A stretch of 64,000 bases of DNA from positions 682,001-746,000 of the forward strand of contig OX638369.1 in NCBI GenBank assembly GCA_951812925.1, written 5' to 3'. Every line of letters starts with the position of its first letter. Positions within the stretch are counted from its first letter, which is position 1. The position numbers and the translations under genes were made by a program. The notes under the pieces are model-generated. The model was not told the origin of the DNA. It saw nothing but the letters and a program-made list of their open reading frames with translations, and did no database searches. Of the stretch, positions 1-11,570 are shown in pieces. This stretch comes from Calliopum simillimum (lineage: Eukaryota > Arthropoda > Insecta > Diptera > Lauxaniidae).

Positions 1-500
1 ACTTTCGCTATGCAAAAAATTTTAGGGTGGGTCTATAATTTTTATAAGCTAAATTAATTGCACATCAAGAAGTATTTTCAACTTGAAAATAACTCCTTCG
101 ATAAAATGAGTAAAACTCAACACTTTTATCTAATAAATGTTTTTGGAAAAAAATTAAATACATATTATAAAAATATTGATTAAAAAACTTTGAAGTCGTT
201 GGCTTTGCGTTACCTCCCACTGTGCTACACAATGTATATCACACTATTTTCTATATGGGCGCTAAAACATTCGCATGTACATTAAACATCTTCATAATTT
301 CTTTTTTTTTGCTTTTAAACAGGTTTCTTAGAAACTAAAAATTCTGGTGCAAGGAGAGCCCATAATATTAATATTTAGTGGTGGCGCATCGTATTTCTTT
401 GTTTTAAGTATTGTATGGCATTGTATTTTATGGTAAAGAATACTCTTCTAAACACTTTTGTATATATCTCATGAAAGAGAAAACTTAGACGAATAGGAAT
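1..500. other. AT-rich spacer, no gene seen
   Basis: No ORF of protein-like composition and no clear repeat border was seen here. The stretch is AT-rich with short homopolymer runs. Confidence 0.5.
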
Positions 501-720
501 TTTTCATAAAAAAGTTTATAATCATTTTTTTCGTGAAGATGTCACTTCATTAGTTTTTTAGCTTTTTTCATAAAAAAGTTTATATTCATTTTTTTCGTGA
601 TGATGTTACTTCATTAGTTGTTTAGCTTTTTTTAGCTAAAGAACTATTTTAAGCATTTTTACCTAAAAAAATAATGAAGTGACACCTTCAGGAAAAATAT
701 TATGATAAACTTTTTTATGA
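501..720. repeat. Tandem duplication plus inverted copy (~64-bp unit)
   Basis: A ~64-bp unit beginning CATAAAAAAGTTTATA and containing GTCACTTCATTAGTT occurs at about 506-569 and again at 570-634. A third copy follows in inverted orientation at about 663-716, with AATGAAGTGACACC and AAACTTTTTTATG. The block could fold into a hairpin. No target duplication was recognised, so the element class is unknown. Confidence 0.6.
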
Positions 721-774
721 AAAATTTGATGCTCTTTTCAATGGCAGCAGTCCTATCCCAATGTGCACAAGAAC

Positions 775-1765
775 GGGTGCTGATCCGTTTCGAACCCCTA
801 ACGTACATCAAACACGAATTCAAAACAGATTTGCCTTTTTTAATAATGTTAGTGTTGTGTTTAAAAAAAAAAAAAAAAACATTTTGAAGCGCTTATTAGC
901 GATTAAGAAAAAAAAGAATAAAATATAACAATGCGCCTATGGTAGGATTCGAACCCGGGTAAATCCGCGGTGACGGACTCTTCGAACCCGAAACGTACTT
1001 AAATACGAATTTTAATATTGTTAATGCTATATTTTTGCAAAAAAAAAAAACGTTTTGAAGCGCTTATTAACAATTAAAAAAAGGATAAAAATCCACCTGG
1101 GCAAATCCGTTTCGAACCCGTAATGAACTTCAAATACGGATTCAAAACGGATTTGCTTTAATTAATGTTAATGATGATAAAGAGAAATGAAGAGAGATTT
1201 TTGATTCCAAATTTGAGTAATGTTTTTTATCAAAAGAAGAGAAAAAACACAGAATTTTGTTTAATAAACAAACTTTATATCTCAACATCAGATAAGTCTA
1301 CATCATATAGGTCAATAGCCTAGTGTTCTAATGTCTAATGTTTTTAAATTAATACCCCGGGATCCCGGATTTGCCTCCTACCGACTTTGGGTGCATTGTT
1401 TTTTTTTTTTTTTTCTATTTGTTATTAAAAATAAGCGCTTCAAAATTTTTGTTTTTTTTTAACCAGTATTAACATTGCTAAAAGCGAATCAAGTTTGGAA
1501 TTCGAATTTACGAGTTCAAAACGGATTCGATATTTCAGAGGAATTTCAACCGCAAACGGGTCCGTATAGGATCCGTAACGGATAAAATATACGAGAAAGG
1601 GAACGCATTACGGATTCGAAACGAGTCCATCTGGCACACTGGGTATACCTTAAAAGCAAATCCGTTTTTGATGTACGTTACGGGTTCGAAGCGGGTGCGT
1701 CACTGCGGATTACGTTTTTTATATTTTAATGGACTCGTAATGAGTTCGAAACGGATCCGCATCCG
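775..1765. repeat. Degenerate palindromic repeat with TTCGAACCCGTAACGTAC-type units
   Basis: Direct units containing TTCGAACCC, (T)ACGTACATCAAA, AATTCAAAACGGATTTG, a poly-A run and GAAGCGCTTATTA recur near 788-905, 982-1091 and 1108-1175. Inverted counterparts follow at about 1390-1530 (AATAAGCGCTTCAAAA) and 1654-1704 (GTACGTTACGGGTTCGAA). This suggests a decayed foldback element. Its borders are not clear. Confidence 0.5.
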
Positions 1766-1769
1766 TTGT

Positions 1770-3060
1770 GCAATGTTACGCTGTTACTCTGCTACCCAGT
1801 ACCTCTCTCCAGATCGTGATACCTCTAATGAGTATTGATTTTCTATTTGGTACATAAATTTAAAAAAATATAAAAAAAGAAATAAGACCGTCTGACCCCC
1901 CTCCCCCCTAGCTGAGATCCTGGTTACGCCCTTGCAAAAAATTCAATTGTAATCAAAAATTTTTTTTTTATTCGAAAGATTAACATTTGAAAATGATTTC
2001 GAGCGGTCCATCGCAATGGACGATTATGTGCGCTATAACAATCACGAAGACGTCTATAAGTTGCGCGAATCGACGATTGATTTTCAAAGTAAATTTGGAT
2101 AATATCATGGCGATGTTCAAGCGCGAGTCTATTCATGATGATTTGCTAGAGCATACTGAAACAAATAGAAAAAAAAAAAAATTTTTCGTCAAAAGTCAAT
2201 TTTTTGTGTTATTTTTTACAACTTCAAGTTCTATCGGGCTTAAAAAACACCCTTTACATACATAAATAATCTTATATACGTAATCTTTCACATATACAAT
2301 TATACATTAAGCATTCTGTTATTACAAATCCATTATTGCAAAAGAAAATTTGAGCTATTTCCAACAACAAAAGATTATAAGAGCTACAACACAAAAATGA
2401 CCTTAATTACAACGGATTTTTGTATAGGGCAACAAAATTGCACACATAGAGATTACGATGGAACAGTGGGAGTCTGCTGAAAGTCAAAAAGAGAAATTGT
2501 GATTTTGGTCATTAGTTGTTGATCGAAGCAAAACACACAACAAAATAGAAACATAAACTGATACACGAAATTAACAAGAAGAAGAACGATATAAAGAAAA
2601 ATCAAGTTTGCCGTAAACAAATTGGTAATTGCAGAAGGTTGCTCCAATTATTGACAATTTTGAGACTTTTAGTTAAAAAGGTAAAATGTTAAACGCAACT
2701 TCGACTGGAGTAGAAACACTTTAGCCGGCTATATTTGAAGCATTGAACCAGCGTTGCTAGTTGGTTATATTTTATACATTTTGCGTAACATTTTGATCTC
2801 TCACATAACTTGTAAGTGAAATTTGTATTTTGGCAATTTTTCGTAACTTTTACGGTTTTTCACATAACCAGGCCCGTGCGCACGGGGGGGATTTTGGGGG
2901 TTCAAACCCCCCCAGGAAGATCTTTTACCCAAAAATAAATATTTATGAATTTAAAATATGTATTGAAATAAAGTAGAATTAATCTAATTAGTTCACGTAC
3001 CTATAATTTTATTTATAATATCATAGTCCACGGCGCTGTCCTGAGAATTTAAATAACGAT
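1770..3060. other. AT-rich spacer
   Basis: Only short open frames without protein-like composition occur here. There are poly-A/T runs and a C-rich tract near 1897. No transposon terminus or RNA gene was recognised. Confidence 0.4.
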
Positions 3061-3087
3061 AACAACACCCTTCTGGGGTTATTTCAT

Positions 3088-3453
3088 ATTATGAAAGCCT
3101 ATCTAATTCTGCATATTTTGGTGAATTTTTAAAAAAATCGTCAGAGCGGTTTTTGAAAAAAAGCCAAAAAACCGTTAAAATTAAAATGAAAAAAAAGTTT
3201 TGAGTTGACACACAAAAATAAAATTTTTATCAATATTTTAGCAAATAATGATTATAATGTGTATACATTATGAAAGCATATTAAATTCTTCAGAATATAA
3301 GACTAAGTAAAAAAAAATCGATGAGCCGGTTTTCAAAAATATGGCAAAAAACCGTTAAAATTTCAATGAAGATCAATAGTTTTAGTCGACATATGAAAAT
3401 TAATTTTGCTTATTATTGCAACAAATAATGAAAATTATAAATATACACACATA
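3088..3453. repeat. ~180-bp tandem duplication
   Basis: Two diverged direct units are visible. Each starts ATTATGAAAGC, carries AAAAAACCGTTAAAATT near its middle and ends with CAAATAATGA before a short TA-rich tract; the second begins at about 3268. It is non-coding. Confidence 0.6.
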
Positions 3454-3454
3454 T

Positions 3455-4566
3455 TATATATATCATGTATGTGGCATTATCCTACTTTACATTTCAGATT
3501 TTTTCTAAACAGGACTAAAAAAAAAAACTAAATTTCGGTATGGCACTGCCATGAACTCTAAAACCAAAAAATTAATAACACATAATGCAACAGTAGTTGC
3601 AATCTCCATCAGTTTATGGCCATTTAAACAAATGATGTCAGCGTAGAACAAAAGTGAGCCAATTTTGGCTCGCCTGCAACAACAAGAATATTTCAGTGCA
3701 ACAATCACAGAAATATGTTTTGTTGATCAAATTGCCGAAGTAGTGCGAAATTTTCGGCAATGTGTTTGTTGTTTTACAAATGCCAAACTTTCGCAACGAC
3801 GCAAGGGCATTGCGTATCAACGCTTGAATACCCCTAATTTTTGAGTGCGTACGTAGTTTTCAGAAATTTTAAAAATTGTTTGAATAATATTGTTGTTGTA
3901 AGCGAGCCACAAAAAAAAACTACAAAAAATAGTTTTTGTGATTGTTGTCTTAAAATTTGAAGTTGTTGCAAAAGCGAAAATTTTGCGCTGCCTGCGTTTG
4001 GCTCAGTGATTTTAAAACGCAGACACCCTTGATTTAAACCTTGTACCAAACACCAAGATTCTTATACGATATATATTTATATACCATATTATGAGTTCCA
4101 ATGAGGGGTCAATTTGTAAATAATATAAATTTTTAAATATTTACTCTTTAATAAAAAAAAAATAATGAGCCTAATGTAAAAATGTACGGTGGCAATAGTA
4201 TTTTGACATCACCTTGTTCATAATCACTTTTTTACAGCAAAAATTGCGAATCGAACGATTGAAATTTATTTCGAATGCTTGGAGTGTGCTGAACTAAAAA
4301 AGTAAAAAAAAATGCTGACTCGTGCAGTGTTGTCGATTTTTTAACAAAAAAAAAAAAAATTTCTAGGTATGACTTCACTTAAACTGATCTGTACAAATAA
4401 CGGCTAGTCCGATTTCAACAAAAACATATTCCTTAAAACCCAATTAAATTATTTTTCTGGTGATATATTATGTGTTGTGATCGATTAAAAATTGGTTGAG
4501 TTATAGTGGTTGAAAATTAAAATCTTGATGATACAGCCCCATTCCCGTTAAGTTTTTCTGAACTAA
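3455..4566. other. AT-rich spacer before the solo LTR
   Basis: This contains CAA/TTG-rich patches around 3660-4000 with weak inverted similarity, but no gene or defined repeat that I can support. Confidence 0.35.
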
Positions 4567-4784
4567 CTGTTGTAACGTCCCGAATGACGTCACAATATTA
4601 TAAAATATAATATAATAAATATATGATAAAACAAACAAACAAACAAAAACCTAAAACAATTAAAACAATAACCACAGCCACATTAATCAATTCATGTGCA
4701 TGAAAGCAACAACAAATATACTGTTGCCACACATATGCATACACACAATGAAAATTACAAACCGGTCTGTTCCCGGCTCGCGAC

Positions 4785-4790
4785 TATAAA
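4785..4790 (+). promoter_or_regulatory. TATA box of the solo LTR
   Basis: TATAAA stands in a locally GC-richer context inside the LTR. An initiator would be expected about 25-30 bp downstream, near 4815. This would mark the U3/R boundary. Confidence 0.45.
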
Positions 4791-4927
4791 AGCACGAATG
4801 CAAACACAGAAGGCAGGCAGTCGCAGCCAGACAACCGATGCGAACACATCAATTGCCAAGCACTTGATAGAAGTAGCAATCGAAGAATTGTTTAATTTTG
4901 TAAAAGCCTCGTAGTTACTAGGTATCT

Positions 4928-5225
4928 TAGGGTAGTTAGTTTGCACGTAGCGACCTGGAAGATTTATTATAATCTGCCACATAGGCTTCCTGGCACCTTA
5001 ATTGACAGAAACATTATCCTACTGCACTGGACACTTTTTATAGTATCCATATAGTGTACGTAGCAACCAGGAAGACTTATTATAGTCTTCTACTAAGGTT
5101 TCCTGGGCACCTTAAGTGACCAGAGTAAGTATCTACGGTGCTGAACACTTTTTATAGTATCCTTATAGTAGCCGTAGTCTTAGGGTAGTTAGTTTACACG
5201 TAGCAGCTTGGAAGATTTATTATAA
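4928..5225 (+). repeat. ~125-bp tandem repeat inside the LTR
   Basis: Two diverged full units and one partial unit are seen. Recurring blocks are GGAAGAYTTATTATA, TTTCCTGG-CACCTTAA and CACTTTTTATAGTATCC. TTAGGGTAGTTAGTTT occurs at both edges. The repeat lies downstream of the TATA box, so it would be transcribed. Confidence 0.65.
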
Positions 5226-5540
5226 TATTTTGTAAACTAAAAGTTTTGGATTGTCTTTTAGTCTGACCCTGGACACCGCTGACGCCTACCTCAGCCCAAT
5301 ACCAAAACTATCGTTACACTGTGTGAAAAAGTTAAAGATTTATAATTGTGTCGAAAGCCTATTTAATTGCAAAAATTTTAAGGCCTTGAGAACCAAAATC
5401 GGAAAACAATTGACAGACTTTTCGGCTTTTAAGTAAATAAATTACCACTAAAAATTTAAAGCTCAAAAACTGCACACAAACACAAAGGAAAATACAAGGG
5501 AGGAAAATGTGATAAAATTTCTAAAAAAAAATCATTTAAA

Positions 5541-6461
5541 ACTAGTAAGGGTGTAAATTTTGGCCCGGCCAAAAAATAAATACCCTACACTGCAGTATTT
5601 TGAAAATTTTGCTTATATGGGAGGTGCCACTCCCTCTTGCCCGAGTACACCCAGTTTTTGTTCAGAGCTTGCATTTATAGTTTTTATTGTCAGAGTGAAA
5701 TTTAGTTGGATTATCTCAAAAAACTCTTTCAGTATAGCATTTTGATTCTTTTGCTTACATGGGAGGTGCCACGCCCCCTTGTCTGATTTCACCCAGTTTT
5801 TGCTGAGAGCTTTCATTTATAATTCTTAGTGTCTGAGTCAAATTTGGTTCAAATATCTCAAAAAACGCTTTCAGTATAGCGTTTTGAAGCTTTTGCTTAT
5901 ATGGGAGGTGCCACGCCCTCTTGTCCGAGTACACCTAGTTTTTGTTCAGAGCTTGCATTTATAGTTTTTAGTGTCAGAGTGAAATTTAATTGGATTATCT
6001 CAAAAAACTTTTTCAGTATAGCATTTTGAAACTTTTGCTTATATGGGAGGTGCCACGCCCCCTTGTACGATTTCAACCAATTTTTGCTGAGAGCTTTTAT
6101 TTATAATTCTTAGTGTCTAAGTCAAAGTTGGTTCGAATATCTCAAAAAACGCTTTCAGTATAGCGTTTTGAAGCTTTTGCTTATATGGGAGGTGCCACGC
6201 CCTCTTGTCCGAATTCGCTCAGTTTTTTTTTCAGAGCTTGCGCTTACAATTCGTAGTACTTATATGTATTGTGGTTGCATTGTCGTGAAAAATACTCCTA
6301 AAATTGCATTTTGAATATAATTTTTGTATGGGCGGTAGGCGTGTCCGTTGACCGATTTTGCTCATTTTCAATCCCCCGAGCTAACTTTGACGATGAAGGC
6401 AGTGTACCAAATTTCATTGAATTATCTTGCTCAGTTTTCCCAAAAAGTGTATTTCAACACA

Positions 6462-6495
<34 letters not shown>

Positions 6496-6652
6496 CCCAG
6501 CCAGCCAGCCAGCCAGACAGACGGACATGGCTAAATCGACTCAGGAGGTGACGCTGATCAAGAATATATATACTTTTCTATACCTGCCACGCCTCCTTCT
6601 CTGCGTTACAAACGGAAGGACAAAGTGAATATACCCTGGGTGTAGGGTATAA
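5541..6652 (+). mobile_element. mini-me-like interspersed element, copy 1
   Basis: It starts ACTAGTAAGGGTGTAAA next to a short palindrome TTTTGGCC-C-GGCCAAAA. Inside are about four diverged ~155-bp units centred on TGGGAGGTGCCACGCCC. A (CCAG)n microsatellite follows, then a core including GGACATGGCTAAATCGACTC and CTGATCAAGAATATATATAC. The end is the hairpin TACCCTGGGTGTAGGGTA. This combination, a conserved core beside a GTCY/TGGC microsatellite, matches what I know of dipteran mini-me (Helentron-like, non-autonomous) elements. The family assignment is from memory. Three other large copies are in this window. Confidence 0.7.
6463..6515 (+). repeat. (CCAG)n microsatellite
   Basis: About 12 tetranucleotide units with one variant (CACC) lie immediately before the conserved GGACATGGCTAAATC core of the mini-me-like element. 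The same tract, on the other strand, is in the copies at 9491-10446 and 52230-53034 with different lengths. Confidence 0.85.
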
Positions 6653-6668
6653 AAATATATGTATATTA

Positions 6669-7000
6669 GAGGGGTCCAAATTTTGTATGGAAAAACCAAA
6701 AGTGTTAAAAAGTCAAGGTGCGCGCGACTTTTCTGAATCCTTGGATCCTGCTGATTACAAAAAGTGCTTTGGAACCAAAAAAAAAATTGCGTTTAGATAT
6801 TCCGCAACGAGCTTGAAGGTACTTTTTTAGGAATTTTTGAGTACTTTTTTTAATTTAAACGCTATATCTTTTCAAGCAGATAAGGTATTTGCAAAAATTA
6901 AATTGCATTTTTGTAAGAATATTTTGAGCCAAAATCTGCATCAATATTAATAAATCTACTCCTTCCCAATTTTTTCTAGCAGCACTTTAAACTTCAAAAT
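6669..7000. mobile_element. Single arm of the GAGTGGTCC hairpin family
   Basis: Starting at TA-GAGGGGTCCAAATTTTGTA, this ~330 bp is closely similar to the left arm of the complete hairpin at 53796-55600 (AAGTGTTAAAAAGTCAAG, GCGCGACTTTTCT, TTGCGTTTAGATATTCCGC). The right arm is missing; another hairpin (7003-7607) follows directly. It is a truncated or interrupted copy. Confidence 0.6.
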
Positions 7001-7002
7001 TT

Positions 7003-7607
7003 GTTAATTTTTTGTAAAACACATAAGAAAATCCAAAAATTCTTAAAGTAGCCGTTAAAAAAAAAAAAATACCCGTGTCTCGTCGTTTTTCTCCAGCACG
7101 TCAGATTTTTTTTTAATCGATTTTTGAAATTTTTTAATCCACTGTACATGAAAAAACAAAAATAACGCATTCTTGTGTTAAATCGATGAATTTAACTATA
7201 CGATCCTTACATCTGAGGTGTATCATGTGTTCAGTAAACTTATGTAGGATATTACGAGGAATATTTTTGTAGACGCCCCCACATGTAGGTCATTTTGACC
7301 AACATGTGGGGGTTTTAGAGGGTTAAAATTGTCTACAAAAATATTCCTCGTAAAACCCTGCATAAGTTAACTGAACACATGATACACCGCAGATGTAAGG
7401 ATCATATAGTTAAATTCATCGATTTAACACAAGAATGCGTTATTTTTGTTTTTTCATGTACAGTGGATTAAAAAACTTCAAAAATCGATTGAAAAAAATC
7501 TGACGTGCTGGAGAAAAACGACAAGACACGGGTATTTTTTTTTTAACGGCTACTTTAAGAATTTTTGGATTTTCTTATGTGTTTTACAAAAAGTTTCAAA
7601 TTATCGA
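7003..7607. repeat. ~600-bp hairpin element
   Basis: Arms of about 280 bp are inverted around a centre near 7297. Matching blocks include TTTTGTAAAACACATAAG, CACGTCAGATTTTTTT, TTAAATCGATGAATTTAACT and CCCCCACATGT. It lies at the junction with the truncated GAGTGGTCC-family arm. No clear target duplication was found. Confidence 0.65.
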
Positions 7608-8295
7608 ACAGTTTATTACAAAAAAACGAAAAAATAGGCAAAAGCGCATTTTAGTAATTTATCAATGAATTATATACAACTTTTACATTTTTCCATCGAT
7701 TTTCTTAAATATGTAGTATCTTATTTGCTTTATAAATATATAGACTATGAATTAAAATCGGTGCATGTTCAACAAAATAAGAAATACCTGTGTTTACCTA
7801 ATTTGCCTGCACTACATCTCTTTTTTTTTAATTTTTAGGACAGTTCAAAAACAGCTCAGAACTCCATTACTTTTGAAATTCGCATACATTTTTTTCTTCA
7901 ATTGAACAAACAGAATGATAATCTATGTCACGATGTAAGCGAATTTGAACTTTAAAATGAGCTGTTTTTGAATTCAGTGCAAACAATTTACACTTAGATG
8001 ACTACATAACGATTTTTTTTATATCACACTAAAAACTTTTTCTTTTCTTGCAACACCCAAAAGTTCCGTCCGTTATAAGGTCGGAATCGTAGAAACGTTT
8101 TATCGCCACCCTAACATTTAGAAAACTTAAGTTTTGTTTTAACCATTAAGAGAATTAGCACACAGTTAAAAATGATAGTTTACTTTTGATTCCATTCGGT
8201 ATTGATTTTAAACTGTTTTGGTATTAAATTCAAAATTTATTCCAAAACAGGTTGAAATTTATTCCGGTAGGTTTTAATTTTATCACAAAAAATAA
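7608..8295. other. AT-rich spacer
   Basis: No gene or defined repeat is visible. The segment consists of poly-A/T-rich unique sequence. Confidence 0.4.
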
Positions 8296-8681
8296 TCAGG
8301 CATGTCGTGAAATCCGATTGATTTCAATCGGATTTCATTTGGGAGGCTTTTTGATGAAAACGGTGAGTCGAACGATAAAAAGTATTAGAATCTCTTTTGT
8401 GGAGAACAACAGGTTCTACAAATAGCATTGATTTGCATTAACGAAAAAATAATCGTTTAGGAAATATTCTTAAAAAACCGCAAAAAGTAGAAAAATTTGA
8501 TTTTATTGAATATTTTCTAAACGGTTATTTTTACGTTAATGCAAATCAATACTTTTTGTAGAACCTGTTTTTCTCCACAAAAGAGATTATAATACTTTTT
8601 ATCGTTCGACTCACCGTTTTCATCAAAAAGCCTCCCAAATGAAATCCGATTGAAATCAATCGGATTTCACGACATGCCTGA
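8296..8681. mobile_element. Hairpin MITE, TIR TCAGGCATGTCGTGAAATC
   Basis: Near-perfect arms of about 190 bp begin TCAGGCATGTCGTGAAATC and end with its reverse complement. Each arm has its own small palindrome at the tip (CCGATTGATTTCAATCGG). ATAA flanks both sides, so a 4-bp duplication is likely; a 3-bp reading with AAT is also possible. There are no coding remnants. The superfamily is undetermined. Confidence 0.7.
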
Positions 8682-9345
8682 ATAACTTTTAAACCATTAA
8701 GTTTTTTCAATTTTTTAAAACCAAAGTGGCTTAAAAACAATCCAAAAATAACTTTAAATTCAAAAAACTAATCATTTTTAGTTTTAAAATAAGTCTAATA
8801 AAAGTATTAAAATATTCTCTGCGCCAATTTTAATACTTTTGGTTTGAAACTAATGCCATCAAAATTTTAATTTAGCTTGGAGAGACTTTTTAGTTTCAAA
8901 ATTTGAAAAACTTTATTTATCAAAAGAGCATAAAAAAGAGAATGAGAATAAAATAAAACTAGTCACGGTGCAAATTATTTACGTGTAAAAGTGTCACTAA
9001 AATCGGTTGCGATGAAAAAATTTGTTTTTTTTTTTTTTTGCTGATTCAGAATCTGTTTTTAACGAAATCCTATTTGAATCCCGTTTTAAAGTTATACTAA
9101 AAATACCTTTTATACCAATGCGCGCAATGGACTTCAATAGACTTTACACATGATTAACCATGCATAAATAAATAAAATTCAGGTGAAAAAAATTCACTTG
9201 GAATTTTTTCGCAGAAATATTCTTATTTTCCTGGGCTAATAATAAAATTTGCATATAAAATAATATTAAAAATAAATGGGTACATAGGCTTTTGGGCTTA
9301 AAACTAAATATTTTCTTATGCGTTTATAAAAGCTAAGAATAAAAT
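8682..9345. other. AT-rich spacer
   Basis: I see only low-complexity unique sequence here, with no credible coding region. Confidence 0.4.
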
Positions 9346-10864
9346 ATGGAATCAAAAAGTGTCGCTCAGATCTGGTTTCGGAGGTATACCCATTGGATGT
9401 TGCGGATATATGTAGCTTTTCTAAAAATCAATATAAGTCAGAAACGCCTCCATTGATTTCCAAAATATGGATAGTGATCCAGAATTTATTATACCCTACA
9501 CCCAGGGTATATTCACTTTGTCCTTCCGTTTGTAACGCAGAGAAGGAGGCGTGACAGATATAGAAAAGTATATATATTCTTGATCAGCGTCACCTCCTGA
9601 GTCGATATAGCCATGTCCGTCTGTCTGGCTGGCTGGCTGGGTGGCTGGCTGGCTGGGTGGCTGGCTGGGTGGCTGGCTGAGTGGCTGGCTGTGTGTTGAA
9701 ATACACTTTTTGGGAAAACTGAGCAAGATATTTCAATGAAATTTGGTACACTGCCTCTGTCATCAAAGTTAGCTCGGGGGATTGAAAATGAGCGAAATCG
9801 GTCAACGGACACGCCTACCGCCCATACAAAAAATATATTCAAAATGCAATTTTAGGAGTATTTTTCACGACAATTCACCCAAAATACGCATAAATACTAA
9901 GAATTGTAAGAGCAAGCTTTGAGAAAAACTGAGCAAATTCGGACAAGAGGGCGGGGCACCTCCCATATAAGCAAAAGCTTCAAAACGCTATACTGAAAGC
10001 GTTTTATGAGATATTCTAACCAAATTTGACTTAGACACTAAGAATCATAAATGAAAGCTCTCTCAAAAATTGGGTGAAATCGGACAAGAGGGCGTGGCAC
10101 CTCCCATATGAGCAAAAGCTTCAAAATGCTATACTGAAAGAGTTTTTTGAGATAACCCAACCAAACTTCACTCAAATACTACAGACTATAAATGCACGCT
10201 CTAAGCTAAAACTAGAGGAACTCGGACTAGAGGGCGTGGCACCTCCTATATATGCAAAAACGTTAAAACACTATGCTGAAAACGTTTTTCACTCAGACAC
10301 TAAAATCTATAATTGCAAGCTCTGAACAAAAACTGGGTGAACTCGGACAAGAGGGCGTAGCACCTCCCTTATGAGCAAAATTTTAAAAATACTGCAGTGT
10401 AGGGTATTTAATGTTTAGCCAGGCCAAACTTTACACCCTTACTAGTTTAAATTCGGTTTGTAATTTTTGAGATATTATGATTTTTCCGAAATTTGAACCG
10501 ATTTGTTTTTTAAAAAGCAAACTCGGTGTTGGATATATTATAGACTGTTCCGCGGCCGAAGGCCTCCGCGAAGCCGGTATTGGATTTTTGGGAGTTTTAA
10601 ATGCTGAAGGCCGCCCACTTGCCCCTTTTCTTATGTAAAATTATTGTGGCTAGCGAAGCCGACTTCAGAAAAGTCGTAATATCTCGAAAACTACGAGCAT
10701 TTCAAAAATTTTTGGATCTATAGCTTATTAAATTACCTTTCATATGACATCCATGTTTTGGAAATCAATGCACTCGTTTTTAACTTACATAGATTTTTAG
10801 AGAAGCTATATCCTTAACTTCCGATGGCGATATCTCCGAAACCAGATCCGAGCGACACTTTTTT
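9346..10864. repeat. Hairpin element (AAACCAGATCCGAG family) interrupted by a mini-me-like element
   Basis: The outer segments 9346-9480 and about 10730-10864 are inverted copies. AAGTGTCGCTCAGATCTGG faces CCAGATCCGAGCGACACTT, and both carry a GATTTCCAAAA block. The mini-me-like copy at 9491-10446 sits between them. Similar sequence (CTCCGAAACTAGGTCCGAG) is in the hairpin at 42591-43501, so the two belong to one diverged family. Confidence 0.6.
9491..10446 (-). mobile_element. mini-me-like interspersed element, copy 2
   Basis: This is the reverse orientation of copy 1. It starts with the hairpin TACCCTACACCCAGGGTA, then the conserved core, a variant (TGGC/TGGG)n microsatellite at about 9628-9690, about three ~155-bp units with GGTGCCACGCC-type motifs, and the terminal GGGTGTAAA...ACTAGT block. 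It appears inserted in the loop of the hairpin at 9346-10864. Short open frames through the microsatellite (Ser-Gln-Pro-Ala repeats) are not considered coding. Confidence 0.7.
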
Positions 10865-11570
10865 TTACACAATTGGTGTTTGTGAGCTAAACTGTATTAT
10901 TGTTCCGGCTTTTGTTTTGCGATTAGCAAATTTTCGTAATAATTTTTTTTTTTTCGTAGAGAAGGTTTGACTTTACCAAATTTTCATTGGATTTCTTAGT
11001 TGGACACTTGAACGAACTATTTGCTGTTTTTTGGCTTTATTGAATCCACTAATGGGGCTATTTTCTTGAACTTTGTTTGATCTCGATCACACCCACTTAA
11101 CTTCCTTCTTCCAATGCACTCCATACATTATTTGATCAAACCTCACAAAATAAAGGGTTGTAGGGTTTTTTATGATATTTTTCTTATTGTAGTGTTTGAG
11201 AGGACAAAATAGTTTTATTTCTTTATATTTTGCAACGTTTTACCAATGGTTTATCATTTTTAAGTGTAATTTGTAATTTTTACCAAATCTTAATTTCAGG
11301 AATATGACGAATTTTATTTTACTTAGGCTAGCACACACAGGACTTTGCTTGTTTCCAACTTTTCGTAGATATTTTAAGAAAATTTATAATTTAATTTTAA
11401 GAGTGAGTCTTCGTTAAAAATTAAATAAAAAATTAAAAATTAACGAAAGGTTAAGGAGGGAGGGAGACGAAAAGAAATGATCTAAACCAAAAAATCCCAT
11501 AATCCATAAATCCACAAAATAACATTTACAAATCAATAAATAACATTAACAAACAAATCAATTGTGATAT
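10865..11570. other. AT-rich spacer
   Basis: No gene was recognised. Runs of unique AT-rich sequence end at the CCCGGTGGCG terminus. Confidence 0.4.

Larger units (their letters stand above)
4571..5318 (+). mobile_element. Solo LTR, probable Ty3/gypsy-type retrotransposon
   Basis: The block starts TGTAACG and ends CGTTACA, so it has the TG...CA ends and short terminal inverted repeat of an LTR. CTGT occurs immediately on both sides (4567-4570 and 5319-5322), a 4-bp target duplication. The length of 748 bp fits a solo LTR. A TATAAA box lies inside, followed by a ~125-bp tandem repeat. No primer-binding site, gag/pol or second LTR is present nearby, which is expected after LTR-LTR recombination. 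The superfamily is inferred only from the 4-bp duplication and the TGTAAC start; a chance pairing is unlikely but possible. Confidence 0.72.

Noticed and set aside
938..972. tRNA-like T-arm (GGGTTCGAATCCTACC on the minus strand)
   Set aside because: The T-stem pairs only partly, no acceptor, D or anticodon arm is found, and the motif belongs to the local TTCGAACCC repeat.
6311..6628. Open frames with SQPASQPASQ runs, also near 9513-9842 and 52256-52549
   Set aside because: They are translations of the CCAG microsatellite inside mini-me-like elements and are interrupted differently in each copy.
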